A stretch of 64,000 nucleotides of DNA from Torreya grandis (Eukaryota; Streptophyta; Pinopsida; Cupressales; Taxaceae), in NCBI GenBank assembly GCA_037957365.1, contig JARHVA010003187.1, forward strand, positions 1,098,001 through 1,162,000, written 5' to 3'. The notes beneath the pieces were generated by a model. That model saw nothing but the letters and a program-made list of their open reading frames with translations. It was not told the DNA's origin and did not search any database. Position numbers and translations under genes: made by a program. The number at the start of each line of letters is the position of its first letter. Positions within the stretch are counted from its first letter, which is position 1. Shown here piece by piece: positions 44,614 through 55,675 of the stretch.

Positions 44614-47600
44614 CTATTTTATCATGGAGTCATGGATCGCCCCTAAAGAGGAAGAAGAAGAGGGTTGAGATGTGCCAAGGATAGAAATTTTAGGCTTTGG
44701 CGATTGAGGCAGCTTGACGAAAGGATAGGTCCAAGGAATGGTGGCTTTTTCTTTTGCCTTGTCCTTTTCTGACCTAGTGGTTATGTGGATGGCATTGATT
44801 TCGAAGATAGGGGGTGAAGGAGATGGAGGGGTCATGGCCTATTGATGGGATGTCAATGGGGTCGAAGAGGTTGGAGGGCTATGAGAAGGTGTCGAGGGTC
44901 GGTCGATAGTGTCCTCAAGAAGGAGAGTGTCTTTCTCCATGTAGTGGCAAATGACGGCCTTGAGGGCACAACAAGTCTCAGTATCATGTCCTAGCGTACG
45001 ATGATATAGGCAAATCTTTGTATCATCGAACCCAGAGGGCTTAGACCCGAGAGGTTGGAAGGGCCTGATGGGCGAAAGGGTTATGCTAGAGGTCTGCAAA
45101 ATTTGGTGCAATATCAAAGAGTATGAGCCCACTAAAGGGTTTGTGCTCATTGATGTGTGCGATGCTGGTGACTTTTGCTTGGGCAGAGTTGGAGGAGGCT
45201 TTCGTACCACCTTTTGAGTTGATGGTGCGGCGACAGGTGGAGATGACACTTTCTTCGTGATAAGAACCATCTTTTTGGGAGAGGGTAGGCTAGAGATAGG
45301 CAGAGGCAGCAGCGGAAGCAACTGGTTTTGATTAGAAGTTGGAATGGGGAGGACTTTGGTTAGGGTTGAAGGATGAGGGCCCAAAATGGAGGGCAATGGT
45401 GACGGGGGAGGGGGAGTTCACCTCTGTGGCTTAGCAGTCTTCTTTGATTTGGGTCGAAGACTACTATTGGTCGAGGTCTGGTCTAAGTCCACCTTCACTT
45501 GCGGGTGAGTGAGGTTAAGGATAGGGCGAACATCGAGTGGCTTGGTTAGCTTTGATGGGGCAGGTGCGAGTTTTGGTTTTGATGCGGTTGGTTGAGGTTT
45601 AGAAAGTCTAGAAGTGGAAGCCTAGTTTTTGTTAAGAGTCTTGGGAGATTCTGCCATGGGAGGATTAGCAACATGAGACGAGAGGGCATGGGCATTTTGA
45701 AGAGCTTTGAGATGATCCCATAATACATGATGAACCAATTTTCTTGAAGGGAGAAGTCTAATTTTCTCCACTAGTTGAGAAAATAGCTGAGAAGATGTTG
45801 GATGAGATTTGGGTCCTTGAGAAGATGTTGACAGTTGTGGGGCCGAAGGTGTGGTAGTCTCGGTCCCAAGGCATGATGAAGTCGTGACAGATTCATCTTT
45901 GGTTGGAGACGAAGGAGAGGCTGGTTCTTCCTTGGGTGGAGAAGAAACTAGAGAATGAGGCTCCTCAAGAGGGTAAAGGGTAGGAATGATTGCACCCTCC
46001 ACTTACAGTTGAGGAGTAGGAAGGGTTGGGTCCTCCATAGGTAGCAAGAAGGAGGATGGTGAGACCAGTGGTGCCGGTAAGGTCGAGGCGTCCTCCAATA
46101 TAAGAGAGGTTGATGGATAACTAATTGGAGAAGGAGGTTTGTCCACATGTGATGGACTAATGGATGGACTAACCTCTTGAGTTGGTGAGAGAGGTTGGTC
46201 GGGGATGAAGGGCGAGACCATATTGACTGTTCGTATATTATGTTCGCGAATATCGTCAGTCATGGTCTGGACATTGTTTTGGGTTGGCAGATGATTGGGG
46301 AATGGTTGCTTGAAGATGTCGATGCCTTGATTAGGTGGTGCATTGGGATTGTCGAGGACGAGGTCACCTTTTTCAAGCATGTCTTGGATGATGTTTTTAA
46401 GGGTCTTGCAATTTCTCGTGTCATGGCCTTTAACATGATGGTAGTTACAGAAATCATTTTCCCTATACCACGCAGGGATGGCGCGTGAGGGATCAAATTG
46501 TGGAGGCGGTCAGATTTGGGGGAGATTGAGAACCCCCTGTTTGACAAGTTTTTCCAGCATAGACACGTATGACTCTCTGAGTGGAGTATACTATCATTGT
46601 ACGTATCTCTGTTGGAATTGGTGGGTGATGCTTTGGGACGTGGATGGCTCAGGCTAGTTGGTTAAAGGCAAAGAGGATGAAGGTCTAATGACTACAACGT
46701 TTGCTGATGCCTTAGACTTAGGATTAGATGAAGAAGGTTTAGAAGAAGAGGAGTCATTGGTCTTAGAGTCAGGGTTCTTACTCTGCAATTTGACTTTGTT
46801 CTCCTTGATGGCACGTAATTCAAGCTTATGGGCCATCGTGAAGGCTTTGTTGAAGGTGCGAAAAGTCTAAACCCGCAAGGTGGAGGAAATATGCTTGGCG
46901 CAAGCTTGAGAGAAAATTTTGATAGGTTTGGGTTGGGGTAAGGAAAAGGAGAGCTGATTGATGAGGCTTCTCCAGCGAGCAATGAAATCGGCTATGGATT
47001 CATCCTCAAAATGCCAGATAGATTAGAGGTCTGTGATTGAGACCTTTTTGGTGATGTTGATAGAGAAGTGATCAAGGAAGAGTTGGGCCAGCTGGGTGAA
47101 CGTGAAGAGGGAATGGCTGGCGAGAGAGTTGTACCAGTCAAGAGCAGCATCGGAGAGAGACATAGGAAATGTGCATAAAATTAACGCATCGTCATGGGCA
47201 ATGAGATAACAGGCATGTCTGAATGCCTGTAGGTGCTATTGCGGGTCTTCCTTGCTCTGGAAATGAGAGAATTTAGGAAGCTCCCATTGACTGGGGTACG
47301 GCCTGATCGGGATGGAAGGATGGATGGGTTCATTGTAAATTTTCTCATATGAGAGGGCATTGCGTGAACCAAAAATAAAGGTCTCGAGACTGGACATTTT
47401 GTCCATCAACATTTTGATGATGTCTGCTGACGGATTGGCAGGTGGAGTGCCCCCTAGATTATAAGGCGCTTGAAAGATATTGAGAGGGGCATATGACGTG
47501 GTTGGTTGCGCTTGTGTAGATGCAACATATGGGTAGCTAGTTATCGGGGTGGAAGTTGAATCCAAGGGCACTTGTGTTATGGGGTTGGTAGGCACAAATT

Positions 47601-48177
47601 GGATAGGGGCCATCAAAGATGGTTGAGGAGTGGCCACACTTGTTGAAGGGTAGGCAGTTACTCTTGTGTTGATAGGTGCAAGAGTAGGGGGGACAGAGAC
47701 CACTAGGTTTTGGAAAGGTGTAGGGTTTGGTTGAGTAGTTTGAGGTTGAGGGGGTACCGGAACCCCCATGGAGGTAGGTCTAGAAGGAGAGGCTAAATTT
47801 TGAAGGTAGGACATGGTTGGGTTATTAGTCAAAGTGTTGGCTTGATTGTCTATAGGTTGAATTGTAGATGCTGTTGATGTGATCATTGTCTTGACTAAGG
47901 AAGTCGACATCCCATAGATTGGGTTGCCTAAGGAGTCTCACGTTCAGCTTTGCACGAGATAATGTTGAAGAGCTCTGCCATTGAGGTCCAAGAATCTTTC
48001 AAAATCTTGGTCCCCTTCAAGGACAATGGGAGACTGGGTTGGGGTCGGTTGAGTGGGAGTTCTTTCGGTCTCCGAGTGGAACTCCATTATAGGACTGGTT
48101 ATGGACGGGGAAGGCGGGAGTGGTTGATGCCTCGCTTGGTCAAGAAGAACCTTGGTTTGACTGCGTGTCAAAACCAT
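44614..48177 (-). pseudogene. gag: E3 gag with two zinc-knuckle-like motifs, broken
   Basis: Starts at ATG 48177 (MVLTRSQTKVLLDQARHQ), aligned with the E4 start at 58189. After a stop near 47944 the frame 47910-47236 is Pro/Thr-rich and runs into the capsid-like core QWELPKFSHFQSKEDPQ ... WYNSLASHSLFTFTQLAQ ... FLDHFSINITKK (about 47290-47040). A first Cys/His motif CNYHHVKGHDTRNC lies near 46402-46452 and a second, CLYHRTLGHDTETC, near 44960-45015. They are separated by ~450 codons of Pro/Ser/Thr-rich sequence. Several stops and shifts. It would form the particle and bind RNA. Confidence 0.8.
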
Positions 48178-48307
48178 TCAAGGCAAGAAGAGTCAGGTTC
48201 CAAAAATTGTGTTTTTTCAGTTTCAAAAACTCAGAATGGGGTTTTGGAAAAAAAAGGGGGGTGGGTTTTAAGGCTATTGTTTTGAAAAAAAAGAACTGTG
48301 ATAGTGA

Positions 48308-48415
48308 TCGACATCAATTGAAAAACCGATGTCGGTGAGAACAGATGGCCGATGTCGATCAGATAATCGATGCCGGCGAGAAAAAGTTACCGATGTCGGT
48401 GGTAAAACTGATGCC
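48308..48415. repeat. palindromic motif cluster in E3 leader, upstream of gag
   Basis: TCGACATCAA, ACCGATGTCGG, GCCGATGTCGA, TCGATGCCGG, ACCGATGTCGG and CTGATGCCTG at ~20-30 bp spacing, ending ~130 bp from the gag start. E4 has the counterpart at 57950-58070. Confidence 0.85.
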
Positions 48416-48429
48416 TGTGACTGTGTTTT

Positions 48430-49257
48430 CCAGAAACCCAAAAGATTTGAGAGTTTTTGAAAAAAAGGAAGAAGAACATCCTCACTAGCTCAAACAAGCA
48501 GATAAGAACAGAAAAGATGAAGAACACAAGCAGAGCCTAAGCGTTAAATCCCTAGAAATAAATTATTAAGCTCATGTGGCTTATGCCTTAAAGTGATGTT
48601 TGGGGAGGTTGGCTGTTAGAAGGGTCCTAGAAGAGGTAGTCTATGGATCGTTTCAGGTTTGTTTAGGTGCTCAAGAGTTTGGGTTAGGTTTCGTACATGG
48701 CCTGGTGCTAAGGAGCAAGCTCCCCTCACTTCACGAGCCCAGTGATAAGCTGGTCTCGCTTAGCCAAAATATACTTTCCCTAGAGATTATCCTCTGCCAG
48801 AGAACAGAGTGGGCTTTCCCCTTGGTGATGAAAACCAAGTAGGATCGTTGGGACGGGTAAGGTATCCGCTGGGTGATGAAATCCCAGTCGGGCCTTGTCT
48901 CAGGTGAGTTTTGATGCTTAGTTTGGTGAAAGTGGTTTGGTTGTGTAACATCAAGTGGACTACGATTAATTCATGATACGATTTGTTAATTACTAGGTGT
49001 GGACTAAGAAATGCAAGAAAGCAGAAATGAAAATGCAATGTGTTTTAAACCCAAGTCTAAATGTTAGTTCAAATGAAAACAAGTTGAGAAAGGGTTGAAG
49101 AATATGACTTTTGACTAGTTTGAAATGCAAGAAAAGAAAGAAAGGTTCTTTTTAATCCTGCTTATGATGTTGTTTAGAAGAGAAGAAAGAGGTGAAAAGG
49201 GAGAAACCTAATGCACCTATATGAACAGAAAGAAAAGGAACCCAAGGAAGACCCTAA
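48430..49257 (-). other. E3 leader
   Basis: Non-coding on the minus strand between PBS and the motif cluster. 48760-48900 matches E4 near 57470-57600 (GGGATTTCATCACC repeated as GGATTTCACCACC in E4). No ORF is common to both elements. Confidence 0.5.
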
Positions 49258-49276
49258 GGTCCCACTCGGTGTGCCA
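49258..49276 (-). other. E3 primer-binding site
   Basis: TGGCACACCGAGTGGGACC on the minus strand, three bases after the 5' LTR end GAAACA. The TGG start and position are those of a tRNA 3'-end complement. E4 has TGCCATGCCCGGTGGGACC in the same place. I cannot name the tRNA with certainty. Confidence 0.65.
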
Positions 49277-49279
49277 GAA

Positions 49280-50667
49280 TGTTTCTATACGAGATTTCAC
49301 TTTTTACATTCAAGAAAGGAAAGATGAGAAACTAAGAAGAATGGATGAGGGTTTGTCCGTACCCGAATTGTGGACTTGCGCACCAGATTTAGACGATAGC
49401 AAGAACTCCTCTTTGGTTGTGGAGGATGACACCTAAAAGGGAAAAACACTAAAACACGAAAAATGTTAGATGACAAAAGGGTGGACTGCCAAGCGAAGGC
49501 TTGGTCCTAGAAGCGTAAAGGCTTCTCAGAGGATGATAGTCCACTGTTAGAAAATAGAATATAAGCAAAAACAGAAATGAGAAATGATAAAAGATAGAAA
49601 AGAAAGTACTAAAATCAAATGCATACCTGTTTAGAAGCAATCTACTTTTACACAGTCACCGACGTCGGTGGTATTGCCGGCGTCGGTCAAGGAAGGTCGC
49701 CGACGTCGGTTAGGCTGCCAGCATCGGTAGGGGTAATGGTCGAGGATGGTCCAGGTAACGGCTAGGGATGGGTTACAGGGCTAGTTTTTAGTCTACAGGG
49801 TGGTCTGAGGCTTCATCTAGGGGTCGTGGAGTTCGTTTGGGGGTCAGAGAGATTAAGTGGAGGTCTGAGGGACTTGTTTTGGAGTCTAAGGGACTGAGAA
49901 TGTTGTCTGGGAATGGGTTGGACGGATGACAGGGCAAAAGGAAGATGAATGGGAGACAGGGGTTTGAGAAGGCTTTTTAGCCTCTCAGGGACATACAAGT
50001 TGAGTTGTGGACAGTGGGCTGGATAGATAGATAAATGCAGATAAGAAATGAAATAAAAACAAGGGAACTCTTACCTCCTGCTTGCTGAAGGAAAAATGGA
50101 GAAACCTGTTGTTGGAGCTGTTGAAGGTCCTGCAAGTACCAAGAGCTTGGAACTATTTTTACAAGATACCTGTAGCTACTGTTGTTGCTGTATGAGGGGA
50201 GGAGAAAGGGAAAATAGAGTGCCAAGCACCAAAGAAAATTCACGTTCACCGGGGGGAGAACAGTTGCAGAAAATGGTTTTGAAGGCTACCAACGCCGGCA
50301 GAACCGCCGATGTCGGCCGCATAATGATCGACGTTGGCAGTCGAAGAATGGGGACAGAGGCTAAAATTAGCCTCTGTCTATTCTTGCACACTGTCGGGTC
50401 AAGGGGCCATGGGAAAACGGTCGAGGGAGGCATAAATGGACGCGGGAGGAAGGATAAAGGGGAGATTTGGGCAATAAAGGCTAGGAGAGAGGTGGGGGGA
50501 TCTAAGGAGGGGATCCAAGGTGGCATGGGTGAGGTGGAAGAGGGCCAAATATTTAATTATTTTAATTTGATAAATGGAGGGGGCTAGGACAAGGGTTAGG
50601 ACATGGGCCAAGGGGGGGCCAAGGGTGAAAGATGACCTAGGGGGTAGACACGATTTTAGTGTCTACA
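49280..50667 (-). repeat. E3 5' LTR, 1,388 bp
   Basis: Pairs with 31901-33288. Motif copies at 49660 (CCGACGTCGG), 49677 (CCGGCGTCGG), 49700 (CCGACGTCGG) and 49717, and a second group at about 50287-50340. Both intact CCGACGTCGG units correspond to decayed units in the other LTR. Confidence 0.9.
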
Positions 50668-51032
50668 CCCACATCCTTGTAAAAATTATATCCAAGCAAA
50701 ATGCCATAAGATGTTGGGACATTAGCCACTAATACAGTCATTTTAATCCTCTTGTCTGGAAAGGCTGTGAATGCAAATTGAGCATCTTTGATTTGCCCCA
50801 GCAATGGCACTTGCTTGTTCTCCATGGAAAAACATCTCCCAAATGTCTTGGTCAATGTGAGACCAAGAGACTCAGTGACTTTGGCAGGCATGACATTGTC
50901 AGATGCGCCTGAGTCTATTATATAGTTACTCAACTTGTGGCCATTGATTAACAAGGAAACATAGAAGGGTTCTATTTTTCCAAAAGTAGCTGGACGAGTA
51001 ATAATCAGATTATTTGGAATAGGCGTATTCAT
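50668..51032 (-). pseudogene. E2 aspartic protease, interrupted by E3
   Basis: Contains GKIEPFYVSLLINGHKLSNY, then IIDSGASDNVMPAKV (catalytic DSGA), FGRCFSMENKQVPLLGQ and VPTSYGILLGYNFYKDVG. It aligns with E1 13950-14300 almost residue for residue. The frame is open up to the E3 target site, where it runs a few codons into the LTR. It was probably intact when E3 inserted. Confidence 0.85.
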
Positions 51033-51700
51033 TGAAGAATCAAAAGTTACCTTTCTGGCCCTTTGTCCTATAAGGATGGTCTAATTTTTAACATATTGGA
51101 CCAGCTTGTTAAGTTGATCCAGATTGGATTGCAAGTACTCAAATTCAGACATCTGTATTTTTTTTAACATGGTCAATTATATCAAATGGCTGAATCAAGC
51201 TAGGTATAGAGAAAGGTACTTCAGCTTTCTGAGTTTTCAAAGGGATGGGAGGTGGGCTGGTTCACGAATTAGAAGTAAAAGGGGAAGGTGCAATAGATGT
51301 ATTTACCTTTTGAGTGATTACCAGATCTTTTAGATGAAAGGGCAGAGGTGTTCCATGCTTGACACTTATGACTGTTGGCTGTGGTTGTTTTTATGTCTTC
51401 TCTTTATCAGCCTGTTGGGCTGATTGATTCTTAGACATAGTAAACACTGCATATGATCCATCTGAAGCTTCTCCTTTGCTTCTGGGTTCATCCTGATAAT
51501 TCAGGGAACCAATGTGGGAGTCACCAGCTAATTCTTCTTGATTGTCTTCAATAATATTAGTGTCATTTTCTTGATTTAATTCAGGTTGATAAGAAAAATC
51601 TGATTCTATCTCAAGATATCCCATTATTGAGTTAGTTGGAGAAGCTTCTAGGGTAAGTTTTCCTTGTGGAGGAGGAAGGCGATTTTGTTGTCCTTAGTTT
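51033..51700 (-). pseudogene. E2 gag-protease linker
   Basis: The frame 51624-51391 reads MGYLEIESDFSYQPELNQEN and later SYAVFTMSKNQSAQQADKEK. It is acidic and Gln/Asn-rich, with no zinc knuckle. E1 has the decayed equivalent at 13330-13560. Frame changes occur on both sides. Confidence 0.6.
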
Positions 51701-52474
51701 CTAGAAACATTGCCTTGATATGACTAATTTGGAAATGTTCTTCTGTATGTAGGAGCAGAAGACATTCCTTGAGCCATTTTGTTTTTTGAGTGCAAAGAGC
51801 TCATTCGCTAATTTCTGCACCATTGGATCTGGAGTGCTTGTAGATGCAAATTTGGATGATAATGAATCTCTATTTCTATTAGGATCTCTTCTTATTTTCC
51901 CTGCTAAGATGAGATCATCTTCTACTTTAGTGGCCAAAAGTTGAGCTCTAGCTAGATCTATTTGGCCAGCACGTCTCAAGAGAAAACTGACTTCAGGTAG
52001 CTGAGAATTAATGAAAAAGCATTTAAGATTTTCAGCTGTAGGTCTGGAAATCATAGGAATTTTGTTTCTCAACTTGTCAAATTTAGCTATGAAGTCTCTC
52101 ATAGGCTCATGTAGCTCTTTTTTCATTTGTGTAAGTTGAGCCAGAAGTGTATGTGCATCTTCTACAGATTTGAATCTGGCTTCAAACTTAGCTTTCAATG
52201 TATTCCAATCAGTCACAGATCGAGCCTGTAAATGGTAAAACCAATCTGCAGTAGGACCTTGTAGTGTTTCAACAAAAAGGCTGACTGCTACATCTTCAAA
52301 CTCTACCCTAATTACTCCATAAGCTATACTGAATGCTGCAATGTGTTCATCATGATGAACTTTTCCATCACCATAAAATTTAGGAAAATTCTTCTTAGAA
52401 CTACGTGGAAGCTCATGTAGAGGAGTAAGATTGAGAGGACCAAAAGCATTACCCCAGGGGCCTTGAACTGCCAT
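51701..52474 (-). CDS. gag: E2 gag (capsid-like domain, mostly intact)
   Basis: A 257-codon frame from ATGGCAGTTCAAGGC. Order: NAFGPLNLTPLHELPRSSK, NFPKFYGDGKVHHDEHIAAF, FVETLQGPTADWFYHLQARS, WNTLKAKFEARFKSVEDAH, EPMRDFIAKFDKLRNKIP, LPEVSFLLRRAGQIDLARAQ. The ALxGxAxxWFxxL..W..L...F..RF pattern is the Retrotrans_gag capsid domain. Near residue 235 the frame departs from the conserved MVQKLANELFALKKQ end, so the last ~20 residues are probably out of frame. It would form the virus-like particle of this element and perhaps serve deleted relatives. Confidence 0.75.
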   Translation of the reverse strand: MAVQGPWGNAFGPLNLTPLHELPRSSKKNFPKFYGDGKVHHDEHIAAFSIAYGVIRVEFEDVAVSLFVETLQGPTADWFYHLQARSVTDWNTLKAKFEARFKSVEDAHTLLAQLTQMKKELHEPMRDFIAKFDKLRNKIPMISRPTAENLKCFFINSQLPEVSFLLRRAGQIDLARAQLLATKVEDDLILAGKIRRDPNRNRDSLSSKFASTSTPDPMVQKLANELFALKKQNGSRNVFCSYIQKNISKLVISRQCF

Positions 52475-52850
52475 TATAGGGTACTAAAAAGCAGGGATAA
52501 CAAATCTCAAAGGGGTAATTATAGGCACAGCTTTATCAACAACAGAAGTTGATATTTTACCTTGTAATGGAGATCTGGCTTTAGTAGGAGGGAAGCTCTT
52601 GGTTCATTACAGGCGAGATGGTGAAGGAAATAGATTAAAATCACTTTGATATACTAGCTTGAACATAGGATCAACGACACCTTTAGCCCTTTGGCTTCAT
52701 GTATACCTTGAATCTGCTAGATTTGTAAAACAAAATTTGAAAAGAATTGACCTTGCTTCAGTTAAAGCTTAAGCTTTGAACTTTGCATTATTTTCCTGTT
52801 GGTGTAGAGGTGAATGGAATGGATATACTATAAATGGATAATGGGTATAT
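52475..52850 (-). other. E2 leader between PBS and gag
   Basis: No ORF. It matches parts of the E1 leader (TATACATGAAGC in E1, GTATACATGAAGCC here). No CCGACGTCGG cluster. Confidence 0.5.
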
Positions 52851-52867
52851 CCCTAGTGGAGTCACCA
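52851..52867 (-). other. E2 primer-binding site
   Basis: TGGTGACTCCACTAGGG on the minus strand, five bases after the LTR terminus CCAACA. Best preserved version of the E1/E2 PBS. It resembles a CpG-decayed TGGCGACTCCGCTGGGGA, complementary to a tRNA-Arg 3' end. Confidence 0.7.
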
Positions 52868-52872
52868 AAAAC

Positions 52873-55675
52873 TGTTGGTTGAATATTTTGTCTATTAGCG
52901 TACTGGTAAACAAAATAGGTCTTATCAGCCAAAGCAAGAAGATTAGTTGTCCTAATGTGTAAATTTATCACATCAGAAGGAGACTGTTCTCTCCTCTCAT
53001 CAAGGGGAGGTTCCCTATGGATATGCTATGTATATATATGAACAAAAAATAATACTCAAGGGTAGGACCAGACATCCATCTCTCTTTCTTCAGAGATGAT
53101 GTATACAAAACAAAGGAAGAACTCAAGAGAATGACAGGTAGCACTCCTCTTCTTTCAAAATAACTATTGAATACTCCTAGAAATAAAAGCAGAATATGAC
53201 TAAATTATGGTAACCACCAAATCAAGACACAGCACAAAGTCTGCACATTAAATACTCAAGAGTGATATATGAAGAACAATGAAAGCTCAAAGTCTTTTCA
53301 AAGTTCTTTACACAGCAATGAAAAAACAAACACACTGAAGGCAGCTATGGGGGCACAAAGTCTCTCCACAGTTTATTCTTCAAGACACCTTCTTGACAAA
53401 TTTACTAATCCTGGTTATTAGATCAATGAAACAAACAAGATATCACAGCACAAAGTCTGAAAAAGTCCCTTGTTTTCATTAACAAAATATGATAAATAGA
53501 CTGAGCACAAAGTCTCAATGATGCCTCTCAATTTCGGCAGAGTTTCCTTCAGATTGTCAAAAAGAAGATGATCATTTTACAATGATAGGAAGTCCTTTAT
53601 ATATCCACTTTCAAGAAGGACTCAGGAATAGTAATGCATCATGATGCATTGGGAAATGTTAGGAAGACAAGCTGGAACCTTGGGGCCTTTTACCCATTTG
53701 ATCTTCTCAATGTAGATAGATAAGTCATGCAATTGAAAGTTTTACAAATTTCAATGTCTACCTGGTGGTCTGATCTTATCTTCATCATTCCTCCCTTTCT
53801 GATTAATTGAATCGGCTCCTGGATTCAGCTTGTTGTTCTATTCCTTCCCCACTTTCTACTAGTCTTGGCCTTGAAAATTGTGAATGTATTCTATTCTTTA
53901 TATTCAAAGGATCAAAAATTATTTTGTTGTCCTCAATTTGACATTCATGTGCCCATCACTGTGTTTCCAACAGCTAGTTGACTGTGTTGAATTTGACATG
54001 TTCGGGTGCATCACCCCTTGGTCTTCTTTTGGCTTTTCGCTTGGCGTTTTTCTACATTAGACTTTGCCCTTTTGGGCCTTGAGAAATGATCCTTCAGCTT
54101 CGGGAAGTATCCTCAAATTAATGGTTGAGAGTTCCCCGTAAGGGCACCTGCCCTTCGGGGTCCTTCGTTGGCCCTTCGCAAATTTCCCCCGGGCTTTTCC
54201 TCGGGCCATTCCCTTTGAACATTTCCTATTGACATTTTCCCCGGGGAAAATTCCTGTGGATAAAAAGTTTTGGGAAAATTCCGTCGGGCTTTGAACAAGT
54301 CTTTAAACAAGCCAAAGGGTGCTTTGGTCGATGAAGTGTCCTCCGCAAGGGCACTTGTCCTTCAGAAAAGTTCTTTAGCATTGAATCATCCCTTTGAACT
54401 TAGTTGATGAACCATTTGTTGAACTGGTTCAAAGGTTCAATGAAGCGTGCCAAGCCTTTGAAGCAAATAGCCGACGAACCATTGAATGCACTTTTTGCCA
54501 TTGAACCAATACATTGAACTAATCAGTTGAACCGAGGCTTTGAACCAAAATGGTTCAAGTCAATGGTTCAAGCTGATGGTTCAACAAATAAAATAAGCCT
54601 ATAAACTAAGCATTGAACCAAATATTTGTACTTGCCTTTGAACTGAGAGTTGAACCATTTGATTGAACCTATCCGTTGAACTGGTTCAACGGTTCAACGA
54701 AGCACGCCAAGCGCCTTTTGAACCAAAAAGTGATAAACCTATTGTTAAACCTTTTTGTTGAACCAAGACGTTGAACCAAAAATTTGATTCAATGGTTCAA
54801 CAAAATCCTTGAACCGACTGACAAACCAAATGATTGAACCAAAGGGTGCTGAAACAAAGGAAATGAACCATCTGAGTGAAATAAAGCATTGAACTACTTG
54901 GTTGAATCGAGCGATTGAATTGTTCCTTGGTTGATCCAACTGTTGAACCTTTGAACCCGTTGAACCTTTGAACCCAATTGGTTCGATGGTTCAAGTCATT
55001 TTGATTTGACCAAATGTTTGGAAGCCGATGAACCTATTGAAGCGATTGAACTTTGAACCTTTAAGAAGTGCTTAACTTTTGCCAATGACATTGAACTTGT
55101 TGAACTTTGAACCCGTTGAACCTTTTGAACCAAAATGGTTCAATGGTTCAAGTTAATTTTTGCACTCAGATGCTTGCTGATGAAGATTTTCACATGAACC
55201 AAAACTTTGAACCAATCCCAAAAAATGAACAAATGTTGAAAATTAATTCTTTTGACTGAAAACCGCTTGCAGACATTTGTAGATTTTCTTTTTCCTACAT
55301 AGTCTGTAGATTCTTCTTCCTGCTGAGTCTATAGATTCAAGCCTACAGAGTCCATAGATTCTTCTTCCTACTGAGTCCATAGATTCAAGCCTAAAGAGTC
55401 CATAGATTTAACCTTGCAGAGTCTATAGATTTTTTGAGAATCTCTGAAAATGAGAAATCTGAATATCTAAGACAAATTTTGAAAATGGAAGATATTATTT
55501 TGTTTTGTAGAACCAAAATAATTCAAATGTTGTTCCAAAAATGACTGTTATTTTTAGGAGACAACAGCTGGCTCCATTTGGGGAACTTCTATCAATTGCA
55601 AAATGAATTGAAAGGAGTAGAATTCAGAAACTCTAGTGTCTTCAAGTGTACCATTGGGATTTGGAGTCATGCTTT
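52873..55675 (-). repeat. E2 5' LTR, cut by E4
   Basis: Homologous to 28125-30935. It contains the five-motif series (from 53232), the decayed TATA box (53596-53604), the GAACC array (54380-55215), the ~48-bp tandem repeat (55297-55430) and the hairpin region (~55495). It ends at GCTTTC where E4 starts; the left LTR continues GCTTTCCAG. Confidence 0.85.
54380..55215. repeat. array of TTGAACC / GGTTCAA units in E2 U3 (right)
   Basis: Counterpart of 29641-30475 with the same order of units and a few extra or lost ones (an additional TTGAACC pair near 54650-54670). Several copies show single C-to-T changes. Confidence 0.85.

Larger units (their letters stand above)
31901..50667 (-). mobile_element. 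E3: Tat-lineage Ty3/gypsy element nested in E2
   Basis: Two LTRs of 1,388 bp each, TGTAGACAC...GAAACA in element orientation, with only scattered differences, so it is younger than E1 and E2. On the minus strand: PBS, leader, gag, PR, RT, degenerate RNase H, second RNase H, integrase, then a long 3' region with an antisense plant-mobile-domain ORF and a polypurine tract. A second RNase H placed between RH and IN and an antisense ORF before the 3' LTR are known marks of the Tat lineage (Ogre/Retand and relatives). About 17.5 kb without the nested E6. Frames contain stops and shifts, so it is not autonomous now. Confidence 0.9.
28125..55675 (-). mobile_element. E2: Ty3/gypsy element related to E1, split by E3
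   Basis: Direct repeats at 28125-30935+ and 52873-55675 flank, on the minus strand, a PBS, gag, a linker, PR, a partial RNase H and an integrase tail. E3 (31901-50667) interrupts it just after PR, and E4 interrupts the right LTR at 55676. Gag and PR are much better preserved than in E1 and align with it motif by motif. The RT-IN core is missing although the frame is continuous across the gap. The left end (CGAATA on the minus strand) is a decayed form of the CCAACA terminus at 52873. Confidence 0.85.

Noticed and set aside
47950..48338. Plus-strand ORFs over the E3 gag start
   Set aside because: They are the reverse frames of the gag N-terminus, which is supported by alignment with E4.
50096..50587. 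Plus-strand 163-codon ORF in the E3 5' LTR
   Set aside because: Antisense to the element and broken in the other LTR. It translates the CCGACGTCGG clusters and GA-rich text and shows no known domain.
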